Part shown: positions 55,620 to 64,000 of the stretch, in pieces
How positions within the stretch are numbered: position 1 is the first letter of the stretch
Layout: the number at the start of each line of letters is the position of its first letter
Assembly: GCF_003086295.3 (NCBI RefSeq)
Contig: NC_092054.1
Span: 53,489,353-53,553,352 of the forward strand
DNA: 64,000 nucleotides
Direction of reading: 5' to 3'
Source: Arachis hypogaea
Taxonomy: Eukaryota; Streptophyta; Magnoliopsida; Fabales; Fabaceae
The notes under the pieces: model-generated
The model's input: the letters and a program-made list of their open reading frames with translations, nothing else
Told to the model about the DNA's origin: nothing
Databases searched by the model: none
Program-made: the position numbers and the translations under genes

Positions 55620-56190
55620 AAGCTGTGCGGCGCAAGCGACGCGACCGCGTGGGGCACGCGGTCGCGCGAATTGCGCTTATACCGATTGATGCGGTCGCGT
55701 CGGTCACGCGGTCGCGTGACCCGTTTTATGCTACTGGCGCGAGGGCAGCCTCGCACTCGCACAACTCTCTATTTGAAATTTTATTTTATTTTTTTTGCCA
55801 AATCTTGGGTGACGCGATCGCGTGGGGCATGCGATCGCCTGAGTGGCCATTAGAAGGATATGACGCGGACACGTGAGCCATGATTCTGCGTGAGTAGAAT
55901 TGGGCGTTCAGCGCCAATCCAGCACCACTCTAGCATAACTTTCGGTCGTGCACCCTTTTCACGTCGAATTCCAGGGCACGCGGCCGTGTGAGTGACGCAG
56001 TCGCGTGGGAGGCCAATGTTCCCACCCGATGCAGACGCGTCATCGATGCGGTTGCGTGGAACAATTTGTGCCAAAGGCACTATTCCAGCGCCACTCCCTC
56101 GCAACTCTCTGTCAAATTTATTTTTTCACACACACCCATCTGACGCGGACGCGTCAGCGACGCGTTCGCGTCGTGTGCGCTCTTTTTTTT
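55620..56190 (-). repeat. CpG-rich palindromic word array downstream of integrase
   Basis: Words of the GACGCGxxCGCGT(C/G) type, for example GCGACGCGACCGCGTGGGGC, CACGCGGTCGCG, GACGCGATCGCGT, and GACGCGGACGCGTC near 56141, in an otherwise AT-rich surround. The same class of word is in the element's LTR (63190-63330). 56191-56514 is AT-rich spacer plus the region just after the integrase stop. Confidence 0.8.
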
Positions 56191-56514
56191 ATATATATAT
56201 ATATAGCTTGAGGTGTTCGGTTCCTAGAAGAACATAACTGCATGATCAGAAAATTAGTAGGAACTCAATAAAAATAAAAATAAAATAACTAAGAAAAACT
56301 ACTACGAAAAATAGCGAAGGATACGAAATTATCGGGTTGCCTTCCGACAAGCGCTTCTTTAACGTCACTAGCTTGACGGTCATTTCTGCTAGTTCAGCAG
56401 ATGAGTGGACCTCTGGCGGTCAATCTCGCCTCCAAGATAGTGCTTCAACCTTTGACCATTCACTGTAAATTTCCTGTTAGAATTTTCTTCCTGTATTTCC
56501 ACATGACCATATGG

Positions 56515-57735
56515 TTAGGCTCTGGTAACCATAAACGGTCCTGACCACCGAGATTTCAGCTCCCCGGGAAAGAATTTGAGCCTTGAATTATACAGAAGCA
56601 CTCTTTGTCCTGGCTCAAAGACTCTGATGGCAATCTTCTTATCATGCAGTAGCTTGGTTCTCTCCTTATAAAGCCTGGCATTCTCATAGGCTGAATATCT
56701 GAATTCATCAAGCTCATTCAACTGAAGCATCCGCTTAATTCCTGCAGCTTCTGAATCAAGATTCAGATACCTAATTGCCCAATAAGCCTTGTGCTCCAGC
56801 TCAACTGGCAAGTGACAGGCTTTGCCGTAGACCAACAGATATGGGGACATGCCAATTGGAGTCTTGTATGCTGTCCGGTATGCCCAGAGAGCATCATCAA
56901 GCTTCCTAGACCAGTCCTTTCTTAAAATACTGACGGTCTTCTCCAGAATCCTCTTAAGTTCCCTGTTGGAAACTTCAACCTGTCCACTTGTCTGAGGGTG
57001 ATAGGGGGTTGCCACTTTATGACGGACTCCATATCTATGCAGAAGAGAGTCCAGCTGTCTGTTACAGAAGTGACTTCCTCCATCACTAATAAGTGTCCTT
57101 GGGACACCAAACCGGCTAAAGATATATCTCTGAAGAAAGCTCATTACCACCTTGGCATCATTGGTGGGTAGAGCTACAGCTTCCACCCACTTGGACACAT
57201 AATCAACTGCCACTAGAATATAGTTGTTTGAATGTGAGGGTGGAAAAGGTCCCATAAAATCAATACCCCACACATCAAACAACTCAACCTCAAGAATCCC
57301 CTGCTGTGGCATTTCATGGTTGGCAGGGAGATTCGTTACTTTTTCACATCTATCACAGTGCTTTACAAATGCTCTTGAGTCTCTGAAGAGAGTCGGCCAG
57401 TAAAACCCACTCTGAAGGACCTTTGTAGCTGTTCTTTCACCACCAAAGTGGCCTCCATACTCAGAACCATGACAGTGCCAAAGAATCTGCTGTTTTTCTT
57501 CATCTGGGACACACCTCCGGATAATTCTATCTGAACACCTTTTAAAAAGGTATGGTTCCTCCCAAATGTAGTACTTTGCATCAGTCAATAGCTTCTTCAC
57601 TTGTTGCCTACTGTACTCCCTTGGGATAAAATTCATGGCCTTATAATTTGTAATGTCTGCAAACCATGGAGCCTGCTGAATGAGGAATAATTGCTCATCC
57701 GGAAATGTCTCAGTTACAGCTGTGGGTGGTTGCAC
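56515..57735 (-). CDS. integrase of the Athila-like element
   Basis: A 406-codon open frame carrying a complete integrase. The HHCC zinc finger has [14 protein letters not shown] (His about 89 and 96) and CDRC (127, 130). The core catalytic triad is D159 in GIDFMGP, D218 in SDGGSHF and E254 in GQVEVSN, a D-D-35-E spacing. The C-terminal part ends near [11 protein letters not shown]. It inserts element DNA into the genome. The true polyprotein frame joins RNase H upstream; a one-base shift near 57787 (in an A/G run) separates them, so the M at 57735 is only the first ATG of the open stretch. Confidence 0.9.
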   Translation of the reverse strand: MQPPTAVTETFPDEQLFLIQQAPWFADITNYKAMNFIPREYSRQQVKKLLTDAKYYIWEEPYLFKRCSDRIIRRCVPDEEKQQILWHCHGSEYGGHFGGERTATKVLQSGFYWPTLFRDSRAFVKHCDRCEKVTNLPANHEMPQQGILEVELFDVWGIDFMGPFPPSHSNNYILVAVDYVSKWVEAVALPTNDAKVVMSFLQRYIFSRFGVPRTLISDGGSHFCNRQLDSLLHRYGVRHKVATPYHPQTSGQVEVSNRELKRILEKTVSILRKDWSRKLDDALWAYRTAYKTPIGMSPYLLVYGKACHLPVELEHKAYWAIRYLNLDSEAAGIKRMLQLNELDEFRYSAYENARLYKERTKLLHDKKIAIRVFEPGQRVLLYNSRLKFFPGELKSRWSGPFMVTRA

Positions 57736-57766
57736 TCCTGCTTCAGGCTCAATTCTGGAGAGATGG

Positions 57767-58243
57767 TCAGCTACTTGATTTTTTGACCCTTTTTCTGTCT
57801 TTTATTTCAATATCAAACTCCTGAAGGAGCAATACCCATCTGATTAATCTTGGTTTAGAATCCTGCTTGGTTAGAAGGTACTTCAAAGCAGCATGGTCAG
57901 TGTAAACAATAACCTTAAAACCAAGTAAATAGGACCTAAACTTATCAACAGCATCCACAACAGCTAATAATTCCTTTTCTGTAGTTGTGTAATTCTTTTG
58001 AGCATCATTTAACACACAACTGGCATAATAAATGACATGTACAAGCTTACCATGCCTCTGTCCTAAAACAGCTCCTATAGCAAAATCACTAGCATCACAC
58101 ATTAATTCAAATGGTAAATCCCAATCAGGGGGAGCTATAATGGGAGCAGAGGTAAGGTTTGTTTTCAGAGTTTCAAAAGCATGCAGACAATCAGAATTAA
58201 AGACAAAAGGAACATCAACAACCAACAGGTTGCTGTTTAGCAA
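57767..58243 (-). pseudogene. RNase H domain of the Athila-like element
   Basis: Open for 158 codons. Active-site landmarks are [30 protein letters not shown] and [14 protein letters not shown]. It is cut from RT by a frameshift near 58235 and from integrase by the shift near 57787. It removes RNA from the RNA-DNA hybrid. Confidence 0.85.
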
Positions 58244-59237
58244 TTTTAGAAAAATCCTTTATAAACCTTCTATAAAATCCTGCATGACCCAAGAAACTCC
58301 TGATTGCCTTAACATTGGTTGGTGGTGGTAATTTTTTAATTACCTCCATCTTTGCTCTGTCAACCTCAATTCCCTTACTTGAAATCCGGTGTCCAAGAAC
58401 AATGCCCTCTGTAACCATAAAATGACATTTTTCCCAATTTAAAACAAGGTTTGATTCTTGACACTATTTCAAGACAAGAGATAAATGTTTAAGACAGGAT
58501 TCAAAAGAATTAACAAAAATAGAAAAGTCATCCATAAATATCTCAATAAACTTTTCAACCATATCAGAAAAAATTGAAAGCATACACCTCTGAAAAGTTG
58601 CTGGAGCATTGCAAAGTCCAAATGGCATTCTCCTGTAGGCAAATACTCCAAAGGGGCATGTGAATGCTGTCTTCTCTTGATCTTGAGGGTCCACTGCAAT
58701 TTGATTATATCCAGAATATCCATCTAGAAAATAATAAAAAGGATGACCAGCTAACCTCTCGAGCATCTGATCAATGAAAGGGAGGGGGAAATGATCCTTC
58801 CTTGTAGCAGTGTTGAGCCTCCTGTAATCTATGCACATTCTCCATCCTGTGACTGTTCTTATAGGAATAAGCTCATTCTTTTCATTCTTGATCACTGTCA
58901 TCCCTCCTTTCTTGGGAACTACCTGCACAAGACTTACCCAAGGACTGTCAGAAATAGGGTAAATAATACCTGCTTTCCATAATTTTATTACCTCTTTTTG
59001 GACCACCTCTTTCATAGTTGGATTAAGTCTCTTTTGTGGTTGCACAACTGGTTTGGCATCATCTTCAAGAAGAATCTTGTGCATGCACTTGGTTGGACTA
59101 ATCCCTTTCAAGTCACTAATGGTCCACCCAAGAGCTGTTTTATGACTCTTGAGCACTGAAACAAGCGCCTCTTCCTCTTCAGGCTTCAGGGAAGAGCTAA
59201 TAATCACTGGATATGAATCATTTTCACCCAAAAACAC
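58215..59237 (-). pseudogene. reverse transcriptase of the Athila-like element, one amber codon
   Basis: 59237-58464 holds fingers and palm: QKRLNPTMKEVVQKEVIKLW, MCIDYRRLNTATRKDHFPLP, FLDGYSGYNQIAVDPQDQEK and the catalytic FMDDFS. A TAG at 58464-58466 interrupts, then 58418-58215 continues with NLVLNWEKCHFMV-type sequence and [21 protein letters not shown] frameshift follows near 58235. The polymerase motifs themselves are intact. Confidence 0.9.
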
Positions 59238-59242
59238 ATATT

Positions 59243-59986
59243 TTAGAGAAGGGGGTAAGGGTTTGAGCTCAAGCTTGGGGCTTCCTTCTCCTTTATAGGC
59301 GTGTTCATCAGCTCCTTTTGGGGTGGTGAATTGTCAACTTCAACTAATTCACACTCAGAAATAGGATCTAGAACATCATCAAGTACCTCAGTTTCCAGTA
59401 CTTCTTGAACAAGTGGTTCAATAACATCTATTTTCATACACCCCTCAGAATCATTAGGATGCTTGAGAGCTTCAAAAACATTTAGGACCACCTGTTCTTC
59501 ATTGACCCTCAGGGTTAATTCACCCTTTTGTACATCAATCAGAGCTCTACCTGTAGCTAAAAAGGGTCTACCAAGTATAATAGAGGGTTTTACCTCCTCT
59601 TCCATGTCTAATATAACAAAATCAACAGGAAAAATAAATGATCCTACTTTAACAAGTAAATCTTCAATCACACCTACAGGTAATTTAATAGAAAGATCAG
59701 CAAGTTGAAGAGAAATACGAGTAGGTTTTACCTCCTCAATTTGAAGCTTTTTCATCACTGAAAGTGGCATAAGGTTGATGCTAGCTCCAAGATCACATAA
59801 AGCTCTTTGAATGCCGACTTCTCCAATGGTGCAGGGAATGACAAAGCTTCCTGGGTCTGGCATCTTTTCAGAAAGGGTGTGTTGAATAATAGTACTACAT
59901 TCCTTGGTTAACACCACTGTTTCTTGTTCCTTCCAATTCCTCTTGTGGGTCAACAATTCTTTCATAAATTTAGCATAGAGAGGCAT
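59243..59986 (-). pseudogene. aspartic protease region of the Athila-like element
   Basis: 247 open codons: FVIPCTIGEVGIQRALCDLG with active site DLGAS, INLMPLSVMKKL, and SIILGRPFLATGRALIDVQK. A TAA at 59987-59989 (Gln expected before MPLYAKFM) separates it from gag, and a frameshift near 59245 separates it from RT. It processes the polyprotein in a working element. Confidence 0.85.
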
Positions 59987-60055
59987 TTACTCCAGAGCCT
60001 CTGCAAAAGGGATGTTGATCTGTAGCTTCTTGAAGACATCTAAAAATTTAGAAAA

Positions 60056-61741
60056 TTACTTTTCTTTGGATGCCTTCTGAAGTCTCTGAGGATATGGCAT
60101 TTTTGGCTTATATTCAGGGGCCTTTGGTAAGGCAGGGTACGTGTCAAGAGAGTCAGGGAACGGGTTGTCTGCCCGTTTAGGAGGGGCGTGCTCTACTTCT
60201 TCCTTCTTCTCCTCTGGAGCTTCCTTTTCAACTAGATCTTCATTGACCTTGGTCTTAGAACCAGCTACCTTACCACTTCTCAATTGAATAGCCTTGCAAT
60301 CTTCTCTTGGGTTTACCACTGTATCACCAGGGAATATATTTGAAGACCTTTCAGGTAATTGCTTGCTCATTTGACCCATTTGCACCTCTAAGTTTCTAAT
60401 GGAGGCTCTAGTTTCTTGCACGAAACTCATCATCATCTCCCACTTAGAATCTTCTTGGAATTTAGAATTTGCCTACTGAGGTGGTTGTTGTTGCTGAGAC
60501 TGAAATTGGTGGTTATTATGGTTGTTCTGTTGAAAACCACCCTGAGAACTATTGTTGAAGTTCTGAGGTCTCTGAGGTTGATCTCTCCATCCAAAATTTG
60601 GGTGATTTCTCCATCCCTGGTTGTATGTCTTAGAATATGGATCATTGTTGGGATTTCTAGGACCACTCCCCATGTAATTCACCTATTCAGAAGAGGGTTG
60701 AGTATAATCATAATTATCATTTTGCATAAAGTTACCTGTCATGTCATAGGATGTATCTTGGGGTGGATTTTGAGTGGTGATAGCTGAGACTTGCATGCCA
60801 CCCATCTGTTGAGTAAGTAGATTTATCTGCTGAGACATAAGCTTGTTCTGAGCAAGGAGAGCATTAACAGCTTCTACTTCCAACACGCCTCTCTTCTGAG
60901 GGGTCTCAGAGTTCACAGGATTTCTGTTAGATGAGTATAAATATTGGTTGCTTGCAACTAATTCAATAAGCTTAATAGTTTCCTCTGGTATCTTCTTCTT
61001 GTGCAGTGAACCGCTTACAGAAGTGTCTAGGCTCATCTTGGACATCTCACCCAAACCTTCATAAAAGATATCTAGTTGGGTCCATTTGGAGAACATGTTC
61101 GGAGGGCATTGCCTAGTCAGTAGCTTGTATCTCTCCCAAGCTTCATAAAGAGTTTCACCCTCCTTCTGTCTGAAGGTCTGAACCTCCAACCTAAGCTTAG
61201 TCAGCTTCTTTGGTGGGAAAAATTTAGTGAGAAATTCAGTAACGACCTTTTCCCAAGTATTCAGACTCTCCTTTGGTTGGGAATCTAGCCCTAGCTTTGC
61301 TTTATCCCTCAGAGCAAATGGGAAAAGCATGAGTTTGTACACCTCTGGGTTTACTCCATTTGTCTTCACAGTATCACATATCTGCAGAAAGTCAAAAATA
61401 AACTGATTTGGATCTTCATGAGGAAGTCCATGATACTGGCAGTTCTGTTGCACTAAGGTGACCAATTGTGGCTTCAACTCAAAGTTGTTTGTAGTTATAG
61501 GAGGCACCACAATACTTTTTCCATAAAGATCCGCAGTAGGGGCAGAATAAGAGCCAAGCATTCTCCTCTGTTGATCATCCCCATTCGGATTTACCACATT
61601 GGCATTAGCATTATTATTTGCCATAGTGGATTCTGCAGCCTTGCTAAGTCTTGCTTGTTGTAAACGCCGCCTGAAATTTCTTTCAGGTTCAGGATCAAAG
61701 TCTAAGAGATGTTCTTTGTCTCTACTCCTATGCATACACAA
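60056..61741 (-). pseudogene. gag of the Athila-like element, three nonsense codons
   Basis: 61741-60683 (352 codons) starts MCMHRSRDKEHLLDFDPEPE and has NNFELKPQLVTLVQQNCQYH, FLQICDTVKTNGVNPE, FLTKFFPPKKLTKLR and QTFRQKEGETLYEAWERYKL. A TAG at 60683-60685, a TAG at 60473-60475 and a TAA at 60056-60058 interrupt one continuous frame; between them lie an Asn/Gln-rich stretch and the RASIRNLEVQMGQMSKQLPE segment. It is clearly homologous to the gag of the gag-protease-only family. Confidence 0.9.
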
Positions 61742-62092
61742 GCAGAAAACAAGAAAAAAATGGGACTCTCTACGTCAGAGTGCAGAGAAGTCCCTGTGAG
61801 GTAACTTGTGTAAAATAATAAAATAAAAATACTAACTAAATAAATAAATAAAATTTCGAAAATAATAATTGAAAATAAATAAAAATTTCGAAAATTTAAA
61901 AGAAAAATTAAACAGAAAAATTAAAATAGAATCAACTGAGTAACACCAAACTTAATTTCAGAAATTAAGGAAAATTATTAGTATTATTTATTAAATTTTT
62001 TTGAAAAATAATAAAATAATATTTAAATAAAATTAAAATTAAAACGCCTAATCTAAACAATCAAACAACTAATAGTTGTTAATCACTATCAA
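61742..62092 (-). other. leader of the Athila-like element
   Basis: AT-rich, with AAATTTCGAAAAT words (61850-61900) like those in the leader at 46074 but much shorter. It contains AACACCAAACTTA (61942-61954), the reverse complement of the recurrent word. Confidence 0.7.
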
Positions 62093-62110
62093 TCCCCGGC
62101 AACGGCGCCA
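62093..62110 (-). other. primer-binding site, tRNA-Asp type
   Basis: The minus strand reads TGGCGCCGTTGCCGGGGA, six bases from the LTR end at 62117, the same as in the inner element. Confidence 0.95.
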
Positions 62111-62116
62111 AAAACT

Positions 62117-63532
62117 TGGTGCGGTAATTTACAACCACACTTACTAACCGGCAAGTGCACCGGGTCGTACCAAGTAATACCTTATGTGAGTAAGGGTCGA
62201 TCCCACGAGGATTGATGGATTAAGCAACAATAGTGTTTGATAGGATTAGTTAGACAAACAAAAAAGAGTATTTCAATATTCAATCGTGCAGAAATTAAAA
62301 TAGTAAAGTAAATAAATTGAGAAGAAAATATGGAGAAAATAGTTAAGGCTTCAGAGTTATCTATTTTTCTGGATTAACTTTTCTTATTAACTAATTTTAA
62401 TCATGTAAGATTTAATTCATGGCAAACTATTTATGACTTGACCCTAATTCCTTAGACCTTCCTAGTCTCCTCTAAAATTCATCAACTGCCAATTCCTTAG
62501 TCAATTAATTCCAATTAGAGGGTGATGATCAAATTCCAGTTTATATGCCACAAAAATTCTAATTACCCAAAAATAAAAGGATTATACGTCACATATCCCG
62601 TTAAATCCAAATAACTAAAATTTAGGAGAATATGTTTTCAAGCTGTTGTTCAAGTAAAGAGCTTTTCCAAGTTTTACAAGAACTCAAATAGAAAGAGGGT
62701 CATACTTCCGTTCCACCTAAATTCATAAAATAAAGAGTGAAAATAATTCTTCAATTATAAATCCATACATAAATTAAAATAGAAAAAGCAATAAAATTAA
62801 TCCATAGAAATAGACAGAGCTCCTAACTTTAACAGTGGAGGTTTAGTTGCTCATAGAAAAGAGAGAAAATTAGGATTGTCAACTATGTTCCCCTGATGGG
62901 ATGAGGTGGAATCTCCCCCGGACCTCTACAAAGGAAGGAAAGCCTCCTCCTTTTATAACTAATCCTAATAAATTTAAAATCTAATATCTAAAACTAAAAA
63001 TTAAAATAATATCCTTTCCTAATTTAAGATTTGAATTTAAATTTGAATAAATTAATAGATCTTCAGTTGATGGGTGGGGACCACTTGTTCTGTCCATTCT
63101 GCAGCTTTTAATCTGTGTTTTCTGGGCTGAAAACTAAGTTAAAACAGCCCAGAAATTGACCCCAGCATTTTCTATCAATTCTGCAGATCGCTCATGTGAC
63201 GCGTCCGCGTCGTCCACGCGTTCGCGTCGTTTGTGCAGATTCCAGTCCACGCGATCGCGTCAGGCACGCGATCGCGTCATTGCGATTTCATCCATTCCGC
63301 GCGGTCGCGTGAGCCATGCGTCCACGTCGGCATTCGCTGGTCATCTCCTTGGCTTCTTCTCTTTCTCTGCAGAAACTCCATCAAATTCTGCCAAATGCTA
63401 CCTAAAATAAACAGTATTGCACAAAACTCAAAATAGCATCCATAGTGGCTAAAATATAATTAATTCTTAATTAAACTCAACAAATTAGATGCAAATTCAC
63501 TAGAAAAAGATAGACAAGATGCTCACGCATCA
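62117..63532 (-). repeat. 5' LTR of the larger Athila-like element
   Basis: 1416 bp; plus strand TGGTGCGGTAATTTACAACC to ATGCTCACGCATCA. CpG word pairs begin at about 63198, 63249 and 63299, roughly 51 bp apart. The CpG pattern is better preserved here than in the left LTR. Confidence 0.95.
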
Positions 63533-63537
63533 GATAT

Positions 63538-64000
63538 AACAAAAGATAAGTATATAATATCATAGGAAACTAGCCACGGCTCACGGAGTTTAAGCCGGCT
63601 AGCCATATACAAGTATACAGAACCATACAGAAACCTGACAGCTTAAAAACAGCTTATACAAGTTTTTCTCTCATAATACAAGCCTCTAGGCAAAGACAAA
63701 TACAAAAGGAGAGATGTATAAACAGAATAAACTAAAAAGACTCCAAAAGAATCCAAGGTCCTCCGCTTCTGTCACCATCCAAAGAAACTCACCGAGGTGG
63801 GTTGCGACCTGCATCTGAAAAATACAACAAAGATATGGTATGAGAACCGGGAGTTCTCAGTATGGTAACAGTGCCCAGTGATGTAGGATATAAGACCCCG
63901 GGATGCCAAAGGCAATCCTAAGCTCCATATCCATCAGAAGATTCAACTTAAAGCATTCTAAAACAAATAAGCATAATTATACGAAACCTTAACATAACTA
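63538..64000 (-). repeat. 5' LTR of the Tekay-type element, right piece
   Basis: Resumes after the GATAT duplication (63533-63537) with ATAACAAAAGATAAG, then GGCTCACGGAGTTTAAGCCG and GAGAACCGGGAGTTCTCAGT, and runs off the window edge. Non-coding. Confidence 0.85.

Larger units (their letters stand above)
43108..63532 (-). mobile_element. Athila-like Ty3/gypsy element with full gag-pol, near complete
   Basis: Flanked by GATAT (43103-43107, 63533-63537). Minus-strand order: 5' LTR (63532-62117), tRNA-Asp primer site, leader, gag, protease, RT, RNase H, integrase, CpG-word array, ORF2 remnant, noncoding module, 3' LTR. Without the inner insertion it is about 10.7 kb. The two LTRs differ by about 30 positions by eye over 1.41 kb, many of them C/T or G/A changes in CpG words, so insertion was fairly recent. 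Coding parts now contain five nonsense codons and three frameshifts. Confidence 0.95.
34652..64000 (-). mobile_element. Tekay/Del-type Ty3/gypsy element carrying nested insertions
   Basis: Minus-strand components: 5' LTR (43107-42893 plus 64000-63538, running off the window), tRNA-Met primer site, gag, protease, RT, RNase H and the zinc-finger start of integrase, cut at 34652. Insertions: 36283-40940 in the N-terminal RT region, and 43108-63532 in the 5' LTR. The gag with two zinc knuckles and the LTR end GGGTGTTACA favour the Tekay/Del group. It is inactive. Confidence 0.85.

Noticed and set aside
55366..55876. Arg-rich ORFs over the CpG words
   Set aside because: Palindromic CpG words are open in several frames on both strands and give Arg/Ser/Thr-rich peptides; no start context or homolog.

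Overview
This window is intergenic repeat DNA from a flowering plant, most likely a peanut (Arachis) species. The organism call rests on repeat words I associate with Arachis genomes: LTRs opening TGATGAGCGGATAATTTATA, phased CTGGCGTTCAACGCCAG words, and LTRs opening TGATGCCAGGGCATC. I see no intact host gene. Almost everything is retrotransposon of several lineages. There is also one endogenous pararetrovirus copy, three non-LTR-type repeats and one host-gene pseudogene (RER1-like).

Layout. 1-3292: part of a Ty1/copia element (minus). 3293-4807: Tekay/Del-like LTR-type sequence. 4808-11505: Athila-like element (minus) with gag-protease and a second ORF but no RT or integrase, cut off at its 5' end. 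11506-12457: LTR fragment. 12460-13566: broken extra ORF of a Tat-lineage element. 13622-20176: endogenous Caulimoviridae copy (minus) lying between two TA microsatellites. 20379-21085: Tat LTR fragment and a MITE-like repeat. 21186-23302: solo LTR with target-site duplication AATGC. 23738-30829: internally deleted Tat element with an antisense extra ORF, itself hit by a solo LTR (27786-29488, duplication TGGAG). 31319-32646: second MITE-like copy and a 735-bp foldback element. 33125-33549: RER1-like pseudogene. 33560-34651: LTR fragment.

34652-64000 is a nest. The host is a Tekay/Del-type Ty3/gypsy element (minus). A short non-autonomous element sits in its RT (36283-40940; CTTCC/CTCCC). A near-complete Athila-like element with gag, protease, RT, RNase H and integrase sits in its 5' LTR (43108-63532; GATAT). 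That element carries in its own 3' LTR a gag-protease-only relative (44308-54008; CGTCC).

The Athila-like elements share one modular order: LTR, tRNA-Asp primer site, leader, gag-protease (plus pol in the complete one), an array of palindromic words, a second ORF or its remnant, a conserved noncoding 3' module, LTR. The complete element could have supplied RT and integrase to the gag-protease-only family, although both copies here now carry stop codons. The most unusual signals are: (1) 31-bp-phased palindromic words present both in LTR U3 and downstream of the coding region, paralleled by CpG-rich words at the same places in the complete element; (2) a tRNA-Cys-like half sitting at the breakpoint of a large deletion in the second ORF; (3) a word TAAGTTTGGTGTTG repeated along these elements and abutting the 3' LTR where a polypurine tract is expected; (4) nonsense codons in the young elements that all look like C-to-T changes at glutamine codons.
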